Below, one piece after another: positions 24,939 through 36,989 of a stretch of DNA of 64,000 nucleotides. This DNA is from Aspidiotus rigidus. Taxonomy: Eukaryota; Arthropoda; Insecta; Hemiptera; Diaspididae. Where the stretch lies: positions 10,372,001-10,436,000 of the forward strand of contig JAVHKY010000011.1 in NCBI GenBank assembly GCA_035079385.1. Reading direction: 5' to 3'. Below the pieces are notes generated by a model. That model searched no databases, was not told the origin of the DNA, and saw only the letters and a program-made list of their open reading frames with translations. Both the position numbers and the translations under genes were made by a program. Within the stretch, counting starts at the first letter, position 1. Each line of letters begins with the position of its first letter.

Positions 24939-26040
24939 CAGACAGAATGTGCAGTCATAAGTATGTAATGGGGCCACTGAGAATCTCAGTTACGCTTGAA
25001 CAGTACAAAAATGGTCAAATCGAGGCAATTTGCAGTGACGTCAGAAGTTGAAACATTTTTGACCGCGATTCTGAAACTCTATCAGATTGTGCCCTTGAAA
25101 TCGACGCAATCTCAACGTCGATTGCGAGCCTCTTACCGATAAATGACGCATCTAGTGGGACCAACATCGACCGACGTAAATCTATAACACCGGGGCCGAC
25201 TCAATATCGACGTCGACGATGAGTCGGTGGTAAACAGTAAAAAGTAGAAACGAGGAACGCAGGTAACCTGTTCTATGGGTTGAATTGGTTTTGGTATCGA
25301 GAATTCAGATTAAAATCTTGGAGAGTTTCAAGTTTGTCTGAGTCTGTTGTATCAAGGTGTATAATTATAGCCAAGTCCCCCTCCTATCATATTATGGCTT
25401 GAAGGTCGAAATTCTTCCATGCCCGTCTCCTATATAATAGAGCTCGGAGGTCGAAATTTTTCTGAGTCTCCCTCCTACCATAATTTATGTAGCTTGGTGG
25501 TGAGGCCTGTGACGTCACAGTTTGATGACACCATACAGTCTCGTGGTGACACAACCTGATGACGTCATATAGATCAGTTTTATTTCGAAGTCCCCCTCAT
25601 ATCATACATAGCTTCGGTAGCGGACCTGTGACGTTACAGTTTAATGACGTCATTGGTCAGCCTTGTGATGTGACAATCTGATGACGTCATAGATCACATT
25701 TTTTCCTATGTGAGCAGGGCTGCCAAATATCCAATTTTTGACCGGACAGTCCGAGAATTTGCTTTCTTGTCCGGTCGGAAAGATTATTACCGGACAATAA
25801 AAATGCCTGGGAATTTGGAAAATATCCAGGATGTCTCGAATTTTAATTGCAAATCTCTTCTTTGGTGTTGTTTGGTGTATATGGGAGGGGGGGGGGGAGC
25901 AAAGTAACAATATTTTTGTTTTGTCTTTTGCTCGGGTTGATTTTTTTTTGCTTGTTGGCCGTATCCGGGAATTTTAAAATCAGGATTTCGGAACCCTGTA
26001 TTTCGAGCCAAACCAGAAAACTACCGAGGGTTAAGACCAC
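24939..26040. other. Intergenic: TCGAC words and TGACGTCA repeats
   Basis: 24939-25230 continues the TCGAC-rich character of the preceding element. A GTAACCTGTTCTATGGG repeat lies near 25262. 25500-25710 carries another cluster of TGACGTCA-type palindromes like those at 14949-15920. A short hairpin based on TTGTCCGGT lies near 25745-25800. No gene. Confidence 0.55.
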
Positions 26041-27240
26041 AGAACACGCTATACAAAGTGTACGCAAGGATTATAGCAGAAAAGATGACCAAGGCAGCAG
26101 AGGAAAAGTTATACTAGAATGCCAGAATGGCTTCCGAAAAGACAGATCTGTACAGATGCCAAGCACTGATGGAGAAGAGAATTGAGTACGGGCTGGGAAT
26201 GCATGCACTGACCTGGAAAGGGCATACGATAATGTCAGCAAGAGAGTGTCGTTCGAAGTGTTAAGGAAATACAAGATTCCTGAAAAATTGAGCCGAGTGG
26301 TCGAAAGCCTATAATATAATAACCCAAAAATAACAATCAAGATTGGCGAAGAAAGATCCGAGTACGAAATAAAACGACGGCTTCCTGAACGAAGTTAAAA
26401 GAAGAACGCAGGGAACCTGTTTTATGAGTCAAATTGGATCTGGTAATGAGAATTCAAGGAAGCCTAGACCTAGTACATATAAAACTAGTATAAAGAAGGC
26501 CTAGACCTACAATAAGCCTAGTATAATATAGTTCGAGAGGCTACATTTTTCTTGATTCTTGAGCTGTATTATGATAGGCGGGGGACTTGAAAAAATTTTA
26601 TCCTCCAAGTTCGACATTTTTTCAAGTTTAGAAAAATTTCATTCTCCAAACTATAAAATAGGAGGCCAAATTTTTTCCAAGTTTTTACCGAACGGCACTC
26701 GGCGGACATATGATAGGAGGGGGACTTGGAAATAGTATAAAGGAGGCCTAGATTTACTATAAGCCTAGTATAAAATATAGTTCGAGAATCTCAATTTTTC
26801 TTGACTCTCGAGCTATACATGATAGGAAGGGGACTTGAAATAATTTCGACATCCAAGCTATATATGATGGGAGGGGGACTTGGAAAAATTTCGACCTCCG
26901 AGTTGTATATGATCCATAAAACAGGTTTCCCGTTAAAAATGAATAAAGGCGCGTTCGTCAGGAACGCCCGATGTCATGTATAGTATTCAATAATACATAG
27001 AAAATATTCTTCGCGGTTGGATGGCAACGAAACCAAGAGGCGTACAGTTGAAATACGGCGAACAAGTAGAAGCAATGTATTGCGGATGACCAGGTCATTC
27101 TGGACGAGAATGAAGATGACCGACAAAGAAATGTATTCAAGCTGGAAAAGATAACCGAAAAATATGGAATGAGGATCTCCATATCAAAAACCCTAAGTAA
27201 GTTCGTGGTGAGGGGAAACATCATAGAACAAGTGAATTTG
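26041..27240 (+). pseudogene. LINE reverse-transcriptase remnant split by a repeat insertion
   Basis: 26041-26400 reads, across several frames, as an RT fragment: KVYARIIAEKMTKAAEEKL, QNGFRK.RS, then KRIEYGLGMHAL and ERAYDNVS. 27080-27240 resumes with the catalytic-loop region ADDQVILDENEDDRQR and a following 'KITEKYGMRISISKT' block; the expected aromatic residue before ADD is Cys. About 540 bp of the dispersed GGGAACCTG repeat (26405-26935) sits between them. Multiple stops; dead. Confidence 0.65.
26405..26935. mobile_element. Dispersed repeat element with ends GGGAACCTGTTTTATG
   Basis: Inserted inside a LINE remnant. The left side reads CGCAGGGAACCTGTTTTATG and the right side reads CATAAAACAGGTTTCCCG, so the ends are inverted repeats. 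The flanking heptamer GTTAAAA occurs on both sides (about 26395 and 26931), which could be a target duplication or part of the element. The interior has repeated phrases such as GGGACTTGGAAA and CTATA.ATGATAGGAGG and no coding frame. The same terminal core recurs at over a dozen places between 1.8 and 29 kb. Confidence 0.6.
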
Positions 27241-30200
27241 GGTTGTACGAAGGACAGCAGGTGTTACACTCCGAGACAAGGAAAAGGCAGAAGAAATACG
27301 GTGCATGCTAGGAATAACGTCAGTTCTTAAAAGAATAAAGACTGGAGAGATCACGTCGGAAGAATGGAGGAGGAAAGATCACCCAAAAAATCCTACAATA
27401 CAAACCAGCGGGAAGAAGAACGATAGGACGTCCAAGAAGAACAATGCTTCATACATCAGGATCTTCAGAGGGAACAGACCATGCATCATCTATGCAGACA
27501 GGCCACTAGGCCTACCGCTATTTGGAAATGACGACGACGACCGACGGTGTAACGAGAGTTAACGGGGTCAGTCGCAGAATTTAAAATTAGGAGTAGAGGC
27601 TCATGAAACAAGTCAAAAAAGCAATCGAGTTCAAGTCAACTTCCAGTCAATTTGAGTCGATTTGCGGTCGACTTAACGTTAATTTGGAGTCGACAAACAG
27701 CGAGTCTATATGGAAATGATTTGACGTAAAGTCAATGACAATTCAGAGTCAACATGGTTCATCCCGAGTTTGAAGAAACTGCGAGAGCTAAAATTAACCA
27801 AAAATTTTCTAGTGTATTCTTAGCTACACTATTTTCTGTGATGGGAGAATGCTTCTTCAATCTTATTGAAGAAATTAAACAACTTACAGAAGAAATATAT
27901 TACTTTATCTGCCAAACTCTTCAAGCTCTATTCACGAAAACTGTTTGAAAAAGCAATGACGCTCAACAAATATGAGTGGGCAGTGGGAGATTTCGATCTT
28001 CGACCCATAAATATGGGGCTATACAAAAAGTAGCTTATGTAGAAATATTCTTCTTTGTTCGATTAATCAGATGTAAATACTTTTAAGCCATAGATATGGG
28101 GCCATATAAGAGATAGCTTATATTGAGTATACACAAATATTTTTCTGTGATCGATTAGTACATATGGGCTATTTTATCTTATCTACAAATAAGTCTGACA
28201 AGCTTCTATTATTTGAGCATTTAACGACAAAGCCTTATCGTACAATTTGTCAATTCAATGATAATTTGTCGTCCCTGAACTCCACAACCAGAGCCAAGTC
28301 AACTTGAGGTACTTGAAAAACTTTCAATTAACGAGTTTTATATGAAAGAGGGGTAGGCTCATAAAAATTTGAATTTCAAGCCGTATATTATGATGACACA
28401 TTGCCTTGAAAAAATTTTGATTTGCAAGCTGGGACTTACTTTCGAGCTGAAGTTTTGAAAAAGTTTGAATTAGGAGTCATGTATTACGATGAAGATGAGT
28501 TGAAAAATTCGAATTTAAAGCTATAATTAATTTTTGCAGAACGAGCAAAAAATGAAAAAAATCGAAAAAAAGTTGGGTTTTTAGCGATTTTAATAGTAGT
28601 TTCAACGAGCTTTCCAATGAGCTTACTCTCGAAGCATAAAAACGTTTCGAACGCGTGTCCAACGGACCTTCGAAAGTTGTTGTTACATAGAGTGAGACTG
28701 ACTAATCATGTGTTTTTCTCACTAATTCAAATTTTGCAGAGGAGGATTGTGTTCATCTTTACATCGTTGTACAAAAACGAATTTTTGTCCCAGCGATAGC
28801 TCCCGATCTTTTTTACAAATTTCGCTAATAATCCCCCAAAATTTTTTCGATTTAAGGTTTCATTTGTCTGACTGCGCCTCTTATAATGAGTTGGGAAACT
28901 TGAAAAAAAGTTTCACTTTCCACGAAAACCCTATTAAACAGGTTTCTTGCCTTCCTTATTTAATTTCGTAAGAAAACCTGTGAATTTTGCTCCTCTACCA
29001 TGAGATATCGCGCGTGAGACGCGGTCTCCAAACCATTCCACTATAGACTGTGCAAGTCCTTATCAGCAACTTAATCTTATACCTGGTGAATATTCAGCAC
29101 GTTCCTATGAGCCTCCATCGACCGGAAAATATCCAGACGTCATAATAATGTCTTATGGTCATCGAAGAATAAAAATATTAATAATTACCTTGCGAGTTTA
29201 CAAAAGCAAATTATGAAGAGGACAATACATAATCCTATGAAAAATGTTGTCAGTCAGCCACTCACCGTATAAATCTTATCAGTTGCAGCTTCTCCAAAGA
29301 AAACACCGGTCAATGAAGTCAAACGTTTCAAATTTTTGATAACGATGACAGCGAAAAAAGTATAAAGCAAAGAGTTACATCAAACAAATAAAAAATAATA
29401 TACGACGTGCACGAAATACGTTTTTCAAGTAAACTCAATTTTATAAAACAGGCGGTGGGATTCGGTTTATAGGACGAAAACGGTTCATTCGGTTGGCGTT
29501 CATCGAATCAGTTCATTGTCAAGCAAACGGTAGTACGTAAAAGTGAGATGCGAGAAAGTTACCAACAGGTTTCTGCACTTGTATACACACGAGGCATGAA
29601 TACGTTACGTTTGAGTTATCCGTAGTAATTTCCGAAATCTGCTTATCCAATAAATTTAATATACTTTTTTACCGCGACCACGTGCTCGTCGAGGGAATTA
29701 AAATATTACGACACGTCGTTCACCTATATTTTAGAAAATTTAAATTTTGAAGGAAGATTCCGACTCGAGAATAGAATTATACTGATTGACGGCAGGAAGG
29801 AAAAATCTTGCGATCACGCGACAATAATTATGATATTATATTTGATACCCTTGACGGTATAGTTCTCAGGTCGTATCAAAAAGTTAATATTACAGATTGA
29901 TTATCAGCCACCTTTCGACTTCGTACACAATGATACGACGTCAAGCCTATCTACGAGTATTCTTGCCCCAGGAGTCGAAAGTTGGTTAATCAGTTAACAC
30001 AATTCTTATAAAAGTAAGAATAAACGCGGTATGCAGAATTTTATAATATTCTTTGCTGTAATACCAAAGAATGTTGTAACCGGTTTCGGTCATCGAACGA
30101 ACATTATCAGACGAGACAAAAGAGAAATAAAAAAAAATATGATTGCAAAACTTCACCCGAATACGATACTGCTTTAAAAGTATCCGCATACTTAACGTTG

Positions 30201-31219
30201 GATTGTGAGACATATAACGAGGACGTGAACTAGTTCAGCGTGAACCCCAAAAATTAGGCTACAATCCACGGTGGGTAGACAGAAAAATCGCAAGTCCCTT
30301 CATACTTTGTTCACGGGGGTCTCCCATTGAACGAGTAGGAAGCTGCGGTTTTGAATTTCCATTTTAATAATGGATCGTGAGAACTGATTTGAATTTTGAT
30401 GAGTTAGTTGGAGAAAAAGAGAGTTTTTGAAGCACTGCTCTCCGGTTTATGAGGCTCAGTGGCGGAGCGGTACAAACACGGCTTTGTCTGCGGTTCTATA
30501 CCATCTAGGAACAGGCGGCGTTAGAAGTAGCAGATTCGATTTTGGATGAAATTATGGCGTATGTCGGGAAAGCCATCAATAAAGCTTGCTTTTTTCGTTG
30601 GCCCTACTTATCATTCTACGGCTTAAAGTCATAATTTTTTATACTCCTTTCCTGATTTGAATGTTTGAGGCTATCCGCGGAAATTTTTTTTTCAAGTCAA
30701 TCTATTTACATACGAACGATAAACCTACGTTCGTCATTCCAAAAACTTGGATTTCCTTGCTCTAGCAAAGGTCTGTTGAGGATGGCGAGTAAACTTTTTC
30801 TGCAAGGATCACCCAAACTCTTGAGGTTCCGACCAGAAAAACGTCAGGAAACCTCACAAACGAAGTCGAAATTTTTCCAGGAATCCCTCAACTAGGTGGG
30901 AGATCTTCTCTCTCGGATACTTCTGGCCATCTTGGAAAATTTTTCAGTCCCTAAACTGAATTGAAGCTCCGTTTCAATTTTTCCAAGAATGCAAACTAGA
31001 ATGGGGCCCTCAAACACATCGGGAGATGACCTGTCGGAAAACGACAAAGAAGTCAGAATTTTTTAAATTTTCATTTCTCATATAGATCGATCAACACAAA
31101 TTTTTTAAAAGTAGGACGTAACTCTGTTGCCCGAGTAACCTCTACAAAAATAAAGTGATTATTTACACGTACTTCAGGCAATTTTTAGGGAAATTACTTC
31201 ATTATCCAAAGTAGGTACA
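27241..31219. other. Intergenic, no gene supported
   Basis: Contains a TCGAC-rich patch at 27620-27750, a decayed GGTTTCTTGCC repeat end near 28935, and a stretch at 30450-30560 that weakly recalls a tRNA-derived SINE. On the minus strand at 29215-29370, a membrane-like reading with GT/AG-like borders was noted but is interrupted by a stop. Nothing here is firm enough to call. Confidence 0.45.
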
Positions 31220-31223
31220 CAGT

Positions 31224-31604
31224 AAAATTTTTTACCTCTTAAGAATTTATGTCATCCTGTATTACCAGTTGAAGTTAAAATGGATAAAAATGAAAATTAT
31301 TATTCCCTCTATGTTTGAAGTGTGCTGAGAAAAAAATAAGAAAATGTCCTCATACTGCTAATGAAGGAATTATTACAGGAACTTGGTCAACTATTGAAGT
31401 TAATAAAGCAATACATTGAACTATCAAAATTTAGAAAAATTGAATGGTTATACAATGATAAAACTAATTAAGGAAAGTATGAATGAACTTAAGCAGACTT
31501 CTATAGACTTGACTTACAATAAAATAAATAGAGACACAAAAACTAAAAATTTACTGAATAAAGTCGAGACAAAAAGTTCAAATTTGAGTATGATAAGAGA
31601 GTAA
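31224..31604 (+). pseudogene. Polinton DNA polymerase B fragment with internal deletion
   Basis: It first reads as the conserved zinc/connector block (LLFPLCLKCAEKKIRKC, then GTWSTIEVNKAI). It then jumps directly to the C-terminal block (NYQNLEKLNGYTMIKLIKES). Relative to the copy at 35870-36937, the catalytic palm between them (NSLWGKFGQ and CDTDS motifs) is missing. Stop codons lie at the 5' side. Non-functional. Confidence 0.75.
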
Positions 31605-31726
31605 TCATACTATACCATATGGATACTAAACTGCGAAAAATGAAATTATTGAAAATTAAATATAAAAAATATAAGTAAGTACTTGATAAGTTTCTGTTCA
31701 AAATATTAAAGATCAAATTTATAAAA

Positions 31727-31921
31727 ATGGAGAACGTTCAAGAAATTAATTTTTATGGTAGTATATATAATAGAGAAATTATAAGACAACGCATAAGAAA
31801 TTTTGAAGCTATTTTTGATGAATTTCAAACTGAACCAGATCTTGGCTATGAATCTGGAAATGAATTTTACATGGATGAATCAAATTCTAACTCAGAAACT
31901 GACAGAATTAATATTACTTAA
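31727..31921 (+). CDS. Small acidic Polinton-type ORF (64 aa)
   Basis: ATG start at 31727. The product is acidic, with a C-terminal half of Glu/Asp/Asn/Ser around DLGYESGNEFYMDES. A decayed relative lies downstream of the main polymerase on the minus strand near 35195-35285 (a GYES..YTSELDEN reading), so the gene probably belongs to the Polinton complement. Function unknown. Confidence 0.4.
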   Translation: MENVQEINFYGSIYNREIIRQRIRNFEAIFDEFQTEPDLGYESGNEFYMDESNSNSETDRINIT

Positions 31922-31982
31922 TTACTTATATATTTTATTTTAACATCAGATTTAAAATCATTAATTGGAATATTTAGATCAT

Positions 31983-32207
31983 TTATTTCTCTTTCAATAA
32001 TGCACTCAAATGAGCAATAATATTTACCATAAATTTAGTATATTTTATTCTTTTATCATCAGATAAATGTTGAATTTTATCAGAAAGTAGATCCATTAAA
32101 GTTTCATAATGTGATCTTGTTCTAGTAATAGGCTCTTTAAAATATGGTATAATATTCTCAAAATCAAATTCATCTTTATCAACTAAAGAATCTTTGTAGA
32201 CCTCCAT
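31983..32207 (-). CDS. Small ORF of the older Polinton remnant (74 aa)
   Basis: ATG at 32207; compact frame in an AT-rich region between two plus-strand small ORFs. The product is hydrophilic and probably mostly helical (RSHYETLMDLLSDKIQHLSDD). I do not recognise it and see no copy inside the younger element. Confidence 0.35.
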   Translation of the reverse strand: MEVYKDSLVDKDEFDFENIIPYFKEPITRTRSHYETLMDLLSDKIQHLSDDKRIKYTKFMVNIIAHLSALLKEK

Positions 32208-32273
32208 TTAGATAGAAAAATTTTTCTAAAGTTAAATGATAAAAATATTGAAATAATAATAAGAACTATTAAT

Positions 32274-32549
32274 ATGATTCAACTAGTAAACATGATGTAT
32301 ACTTTTACAAGATATTGTAAACTTTGTTTAAAATCGACTAATCAATCAATTGAGACAGTAAAGGTAAGACCTTATTTAAAAAAAGAAACGAGTATATGCT
32401 CTCAATGTGAAACCACTCTTATTAGATTTATGGATTGTAGTGAGATGATGAGAAACTCAAATTTAATTGTTACAAATGTAAAGCAGAAACTCAACATGAT
32501 GATACTAAATTTGGAACAATTCTTTGGCGTACAATATGTGGACACGTAA
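32274..32549 (+). pseudogene. Zinc-ribbon-like small protein, frameshifted
   Basis: ATG at 32274; CxxC pairs are YCKLC and ICSQC. After residue 62 another frame continues the family (CYKCK..TQH...TICGH), ending at about 32550. This matches the zinc-ribbon frame at 42585-42814 in the main Polinton (CTQCK, CYKCKEETRH, CTICG). Four CxxC-type knuckles suggest zinc binding. The frameshift makes this copy defective. Confidence 0.45.
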
Positions 32550-32875
32550 AAAAGTAATATTTTTATATCATTTATTAAATTGAAAGGAGTATAACTTAGA
32601 TTTGATGTAACTTCTGTAAGTATTTTTCTAATAAATATTTCGTTTGTAAGAGATGATATTTACCAAAACCTATATTGTAATAACCTCTTGGATATATTTC
32701 ATCTTTACATATTATTAAATAAATTTTTTATGTTATTTTTATTATAATTCATATCTTTGATGAACAAAGTAAAATCTATTATTCATGAGATTAAATTCAT
32801 TTTTTATAACTTTTAATATATTCATTAACCTTTTTTGAAGAAAAATTATTAAAATCTTCAAACCATTACAATAGA

Positions 32876-32881
32876 GTAAAG
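32876..32881. repeat. Left target-site duplication GTAAAG
   Basis: Hexamer directly outside the left TIR. The same hexamer directly follows the right TIR at 49521-49526. Six-base duplications are the rule for Polinton/Maverick integration. Confidence 0.92.
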
Positions 32882-33749
32882 AGTAGTATACAAAGGATGT
32901 CCAGGACACTTATCTGGACACCGTCAAATCTGTCCAAATTGATATTATTTTTACAGAAATTACACTACTACAATTTGACCTAAAATATTGTCCAAAATTT
33001 ATTCTCTCGAATACATTAAATAAGGTAAATTCACTGCCTATAATTTTTTCAATGCTCACAAACGTTCAGGCAAAATTTATTACCAGTATTTAGCTGATTT
33101 TAGACTTTATTTGACTGAAGTTACTGTCACCACAAGACTCATATCATTTTCACCTAGGTAGGTACACAGTAAAATTTGTCAATAGCACTATGATTCAAAA
33201 AACTTCACCCTTAAAAATGACAAAAAAAATTTACAACTCTGTACGTCCAGGACACTTATCTGGACACCATCAAATTTGTCCGAATTGATATCATTCTCAC
33301 CAAAAATTACAATCCTACAATTTGACCTCCAAAATTTATTCTCTAAAATACAATAAATAAGGTAAATCCTTTACCTATGATTTTTTCAACGCTCACAAAC
33401 GTTCAGGCATAATTGATTACCATTATTTAGCCTTATTCAAGCTTTATTTGACAGATTTTCTTTTTGACAAGGTATAGGTACACAGGAAAAATTTTTACCA
33501 TGTAAGGACATCCAGGACACTTATCTGGACAATCTCAAATCTGTCCAAATTGATATTATTTTTACAGAAATTATACTCCTATAATTTGGCCCTAGATATT
33601 GCCCCAAAAATTATCCTCGAAAATAGGCAAATTCACTACCTATGATTTTTTCAACGCTCACAAACGTTCAGGCAAAACTTATTACCAATATTTAGGCTTA
33701 TTAGTTGTAAATAAATAGTGTAGGGGCTATGATGGTAGACCCTGCTTTT
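32882..33749 (+). repeat. Polinton left terminal inverted repeat (868 bp)
   Basis: Complementary to 48653-49520 over exactly the same length, with few mismatches. It contains three degenerate internal direct repeats starting near 32896, 33245 and 33505, each opening with GTCCAGGACACTTATCTGGA and later containing CTCACAAACGTTCAGGC. Weaker inverted matches continue inward (33926 versus 48455; 34613-34672 versus 47884-47945), so the original repeat was probably longer. Confidence 0.93.
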
Positions 33750-35190
33750 GATACGTGTTAGAGAGACCTAAATTTCACAAAAAACTACTGTATCTACTGT
33801 AGTACTGTACATGACCAAGAGAAAAGAAAATTATGACGTCAGCAATTGTTCTTTTACTGCGCCCTACTACTCGCAGACAATGTTTTCAGCCGTGATTGCT
33901 GGTATATATACATGTTTCAACTTTCATAGGATGTCCAGGACACAAAAAAAATTTTATTCAGCAAAACCGGAGCTCCTGCGCCAGCCATTGGTGGTGCAAC
34001 CTCACGCTTTTTCGACTGGCGCAGTGTCCGGAAAATCCGCATATGAAAGTTGATCAAGCTAACAGGGATGCGGGTTTTTTTTTCTCATTTCCCTATCATA
34101 TCATGTTTCCGCACGCACGCACGCACGCACGCACGCATATGTTCAATAGCGGGCCCGAACTACCGAGACATACGCACGCACGAAGAACACAATAATTCTT
34201 TCAGTCACAAAGCACCAATACCGTTCGCCTACTTTTTGATACTGTGTATACGACCGGGTTAGTGGACGCGCGTACGCCGTACGGATACCATCTCGCCTAT
34301 AGCACGCTATTACGAGGGCATAGTATTACCCTAGGACTATCCACTAACGACTGAATGAAAATTGGAAGTCACTACGTAAGTGCGAAATTCTGAGCTCTGG
34401 AGGCCATTATCGGTTCCGCATTCTTACTACAAAAACATGTACAGTACATCTAAATCACGAATGAGTTCTCTTGTGATAACGAATCATGAGCTAAGATTGA
34501 ATGTTGAGAAAATTTCCTTTAGAATAACTTTACTAAACTACTCTAAAACACTGTCATGGAAAATCACAATGATAAGCCAGTTGTTCGGTGTCATTCGGTA
34601 AAAAAAAATCTATTTGTAGCATTTTCTGAATTTTCATTGAATTTCATAGAAATTGGTATCAATGAAAGAGGATATTTTTCCGAACATTTTGGTTCATTTT
34701 TCACTTCTCTATCTTGATTAGGGGCAGAGCTATACCTCTTGTAACCAGACTCTCTCCAACCAGATTTGTAGCCACGTTTTTCAATACTGGGAAATTCAAC
34801 CTTCCTCTCTGCGTTTCACATGTAGGAGTTGAGACCACCAACGCTCGCATTAAAAGGTTCAGTTTTACCTTCTTTTTTTTTTTGACACTATTGACGTTCG
34901 ACTGCAATTAATTTTACTAACTCACTGAAACATTGTGAACATAATTTAGCGTTATGATGCAATTACCCTCTAGATTACAACGTCAAGATGCACAGTTGCA
35001 CTTGGACAGTATAGGTTATAGGTATATGCTTACATTGTTGTACACACAACATTCTAAGGCACTGATACACTAAATTGTAATAGGTTACTCTAAAAGGAGG
35101 TATACTCATCAGTCATAAATTTGCCATAGCCTGAGTCAGTAAAATTTGTCAAATCCTGAGTTAGGGAATGTTTCAAGAGACCTCTTAATT
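33750..35190. other. Polinton left subterminal region, no gene
   Basis: Contains a fourth partial GATGTCCAGGACAC copy near 33928, an (ACGC)n microsatellite at 34111-34137, and a 60-bp segment (34613-34672) inverted at 47884-47945. The overlapping frames at 33811-34262 are low-quality and match nothing I know. Confidence 0.5.
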
Positions 35191-35279
35191 TCTTGAATTT
35201 CCTCAATTCTCATCAAGTTCAGAAGTATAATCAGATTCATATCCTGATTTATCATAATCTTCAAATTCATTGGGATCAG

Positions 35280-35810
35280 CATACGTTCATTCTTAATTTT
35301 TTTACGTTCATTTTTTATGTTCAGTTTTTACATTCATTTTTATGTTCATTTTTACGTTCACTTTTACGTTCATTTTTATGTTCATTTTCCATGTTAACTT
35401 TTACATTCATTCTTTACGTTCATTTTTACATTCATTTTTATGTTCATTTTTTACGGTCACTTTTACATTCATTTTTTATGTTCAGTTTTTACGTTCATTT
35501 TTATGTTCATTATTTTTATGTTCATTTTTTACGTTCACTTTTATGTTCATTCTTTATGTTCATTTTCCATGTTCACTTTTACATTCATTCTTTACGTTCA
35601 TTTTTACATTCATTTTTATGTTCATTTTTTACATTCACTTTTATGTTCATTCTTTATGTTCATTTTCCATGTTCACTTTTACATTCATTCTTTATGTTCA
35701 TTTGTTTATGTTCATTTTTTACGTTCATTTTTACATTCATTTTTATGTTCATTTTTTATGTTCACTTTTACATTCATTTTTACATTCATTTACTATGTTC
35801 ATTTCACTAT
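35280..35810. repeat. Minisatellite of about 12-bp units (TTCATTTTTAYG)
   Basis: About 40 units of TTCATTTTTACG/TTCATTTTTATG with slight length changes. Because the phase drifts little, three overlapping plus-strand open frames arise (Phe/His/Ser/Val repeats); these are artefacts. It lies immediately 3' of the Polinton polymerase gene, between it and the decayed acidic ORF. Confidence 0.9.
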
Positions 35811-35869
35811 AATTTTTCTAAATTTTCAATCAGTTGGAAGGTGTATCAATTTCTTTTACTACATGAGAA

Positions 35870-36937
35870 TCAGTACCCACATGGTATAGTATCATAATTA
35901 GGCAAGATTACTCTCTTATCATACTCAAATTTGAACTTTTTGGTCTCCACTTTATTTACTAAATTTTTAGTTTTTGTGTCCCTATTCATTTTATTATAGG
36001 TCAAATCCACAGAAGTCTGTTTTGGTTCTTCCATATATTCCTTAATTAGTTTTATCATTGTTTGCCCATTCAACTTTTCTAAATTTTGATAGTTCAATGT
36101 AAAACCCTTTATTTTAGTCACATTTTTACCTAATTTTGTTTCATAATAATAACTTTTAGGACCTGTTGATGCCCATAACTTTATATAGTCATCCTTTCCA
36201 AGTTCATCTGTCCACTCTCCAAGCATATCACCTGTCTTGAATGTATTATAGCCACCATCAAAATAAACTATCGAATCTGTATCACAATAAATGACTGCCT
36301 CATCTAGTTTATCTAATTTTTCATATAATCTTAGTCTGGCATTTGCTGTTGTGAATAAAGCTATATAAATATTTGTACTGGTATTATTCTTGACATAGTG
36401 ATCCTTAAATTTATAACTCATCTGTGCCATCTCATCTGTCAAATAATTCACATTTATATCTATTAATCTATCATCAAGTAATATTTCATAAAATCTTTGT
36501 AAATCAATCACATATTCTGTTTGACCTATATTTTGTCTCTGACCAAATTTTCCCCATAAACTATTTAAACATATCTTTGCTACGGCTCTTCTGCCTGGAT
36601 TTACTTCAATTTTGTTAGGATCCAAGTCAATTCCTAGTTTCTCCTTTACATCCTGTATATATTCTTCATTTGAATTATAATTATGAGGACTAGATTCTAA
36701 TTTTATTTTTATAAAATCTTTGACATATCCTTTGAATAAATTCTTACACTTCTTTTCAAAATGCCATACCTCATAAATTTCTACAATTTCATAACCTTTT
36801 TGAATTGCTTTATTAACTTCGATACTTGACCATGTTCCAGTAATCATTCTTTCATTTTCACTATAGAGGCATTTTCTTATTTTCTTTTCAGCACATTTCA
36901 AACATAACGGGAATAATAATTTTTCATTTTTATCCAT
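35870..36937 (-). CDS. Polymerase B C-terminal frame (355 aa)
   Basis: Intact open frame from ATG 36937 to the TAA at 35870, though the frame is open further upstream to about 36985 where homology continues. It carries the palm/thumb: motif B (KICLNSLWGKFGQ), motif C (IYCDTDSIVY) and the C-terminal Lys/Tyr block (STGPKSYYY). As a stand-alone product it would lack motif A and the exonuclease. The older remnant at 31224-31604 matches both its ends. Confidence 0.8.
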   Translation of the reverse strand: MDKNEKLLFPLCLKCAEKKIRKCLYSENERMITGTWSSIEVNKAIQKGYEIVEIYEVWHFEKKCKNLFKGYVKDFIKIKLESSPHNYNSNEEYIQDVKEKLGIDLDPNKIEVNPGRRAVAKICLNSLWGKFGQRQNIGQTEYVIDLQRFYEILLDDRLIDINVNYLTDEMAQMSYKFKDHYVKNNTSTNIYIALFTTANARLRLYEKLDKLDEAVIYCDTDSIVYFDGGYNTFKTGDMLGEWTDELGKDDYIKLWASTGPKSYYYETKLGKNVTKIKGFTLNYQNLEKLNGQTMIKLIKEYMEEPKQTSVDLTYNKMNRDTKTKNLVNKVETKKFKFEYDKRVILPNYDTIPCGY

Positions 36938-36989
36938 TTTAATCTTTACAGGTAATACAGGATGATATAAGTTCTTGGGAGGTAAAACT

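Larger units (their letters stand above)
31220..32881 (+). mobile_element. Older Polinton remnant, left part
   Basis: 31224-31390 and 31416-31604 match, on the plus strand, the thumb/C-terminal part of the polymerase at 35870-36985, with the middle deleted and stops present. Three compact small frames follow (31727, 31983, 32274), one of which has a homolog inside the younger Polinton. The 16.6-kb Polinton is inserted at its right edge, and the remnant appears to resume at 49527. No terminal repeat of this older copy was found. Confidence 0.6.

Noticed and set aside
29215..29370. Possible minus-strand exon with GEAATDKIYT and a hydrophobic segment FFIGLCIVLFIICF
   Set aside because: A TGA separates the two parts, splice signals are ambiguous, and no partner exon was found.
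30450..30560. tRNA-like stretch GGCGGAGCGGTAC...GCGGTTCTA
   Set aside because: The B box is poor and no cloverleaf forms; at most an old SINE.
35193..35897. Three overlapping plus-strand open frames of 149-234 codons
   Set aside because: They are frames of a 12-bp minisatellite with no unique sequence; all three frames are open only because of the repeat.
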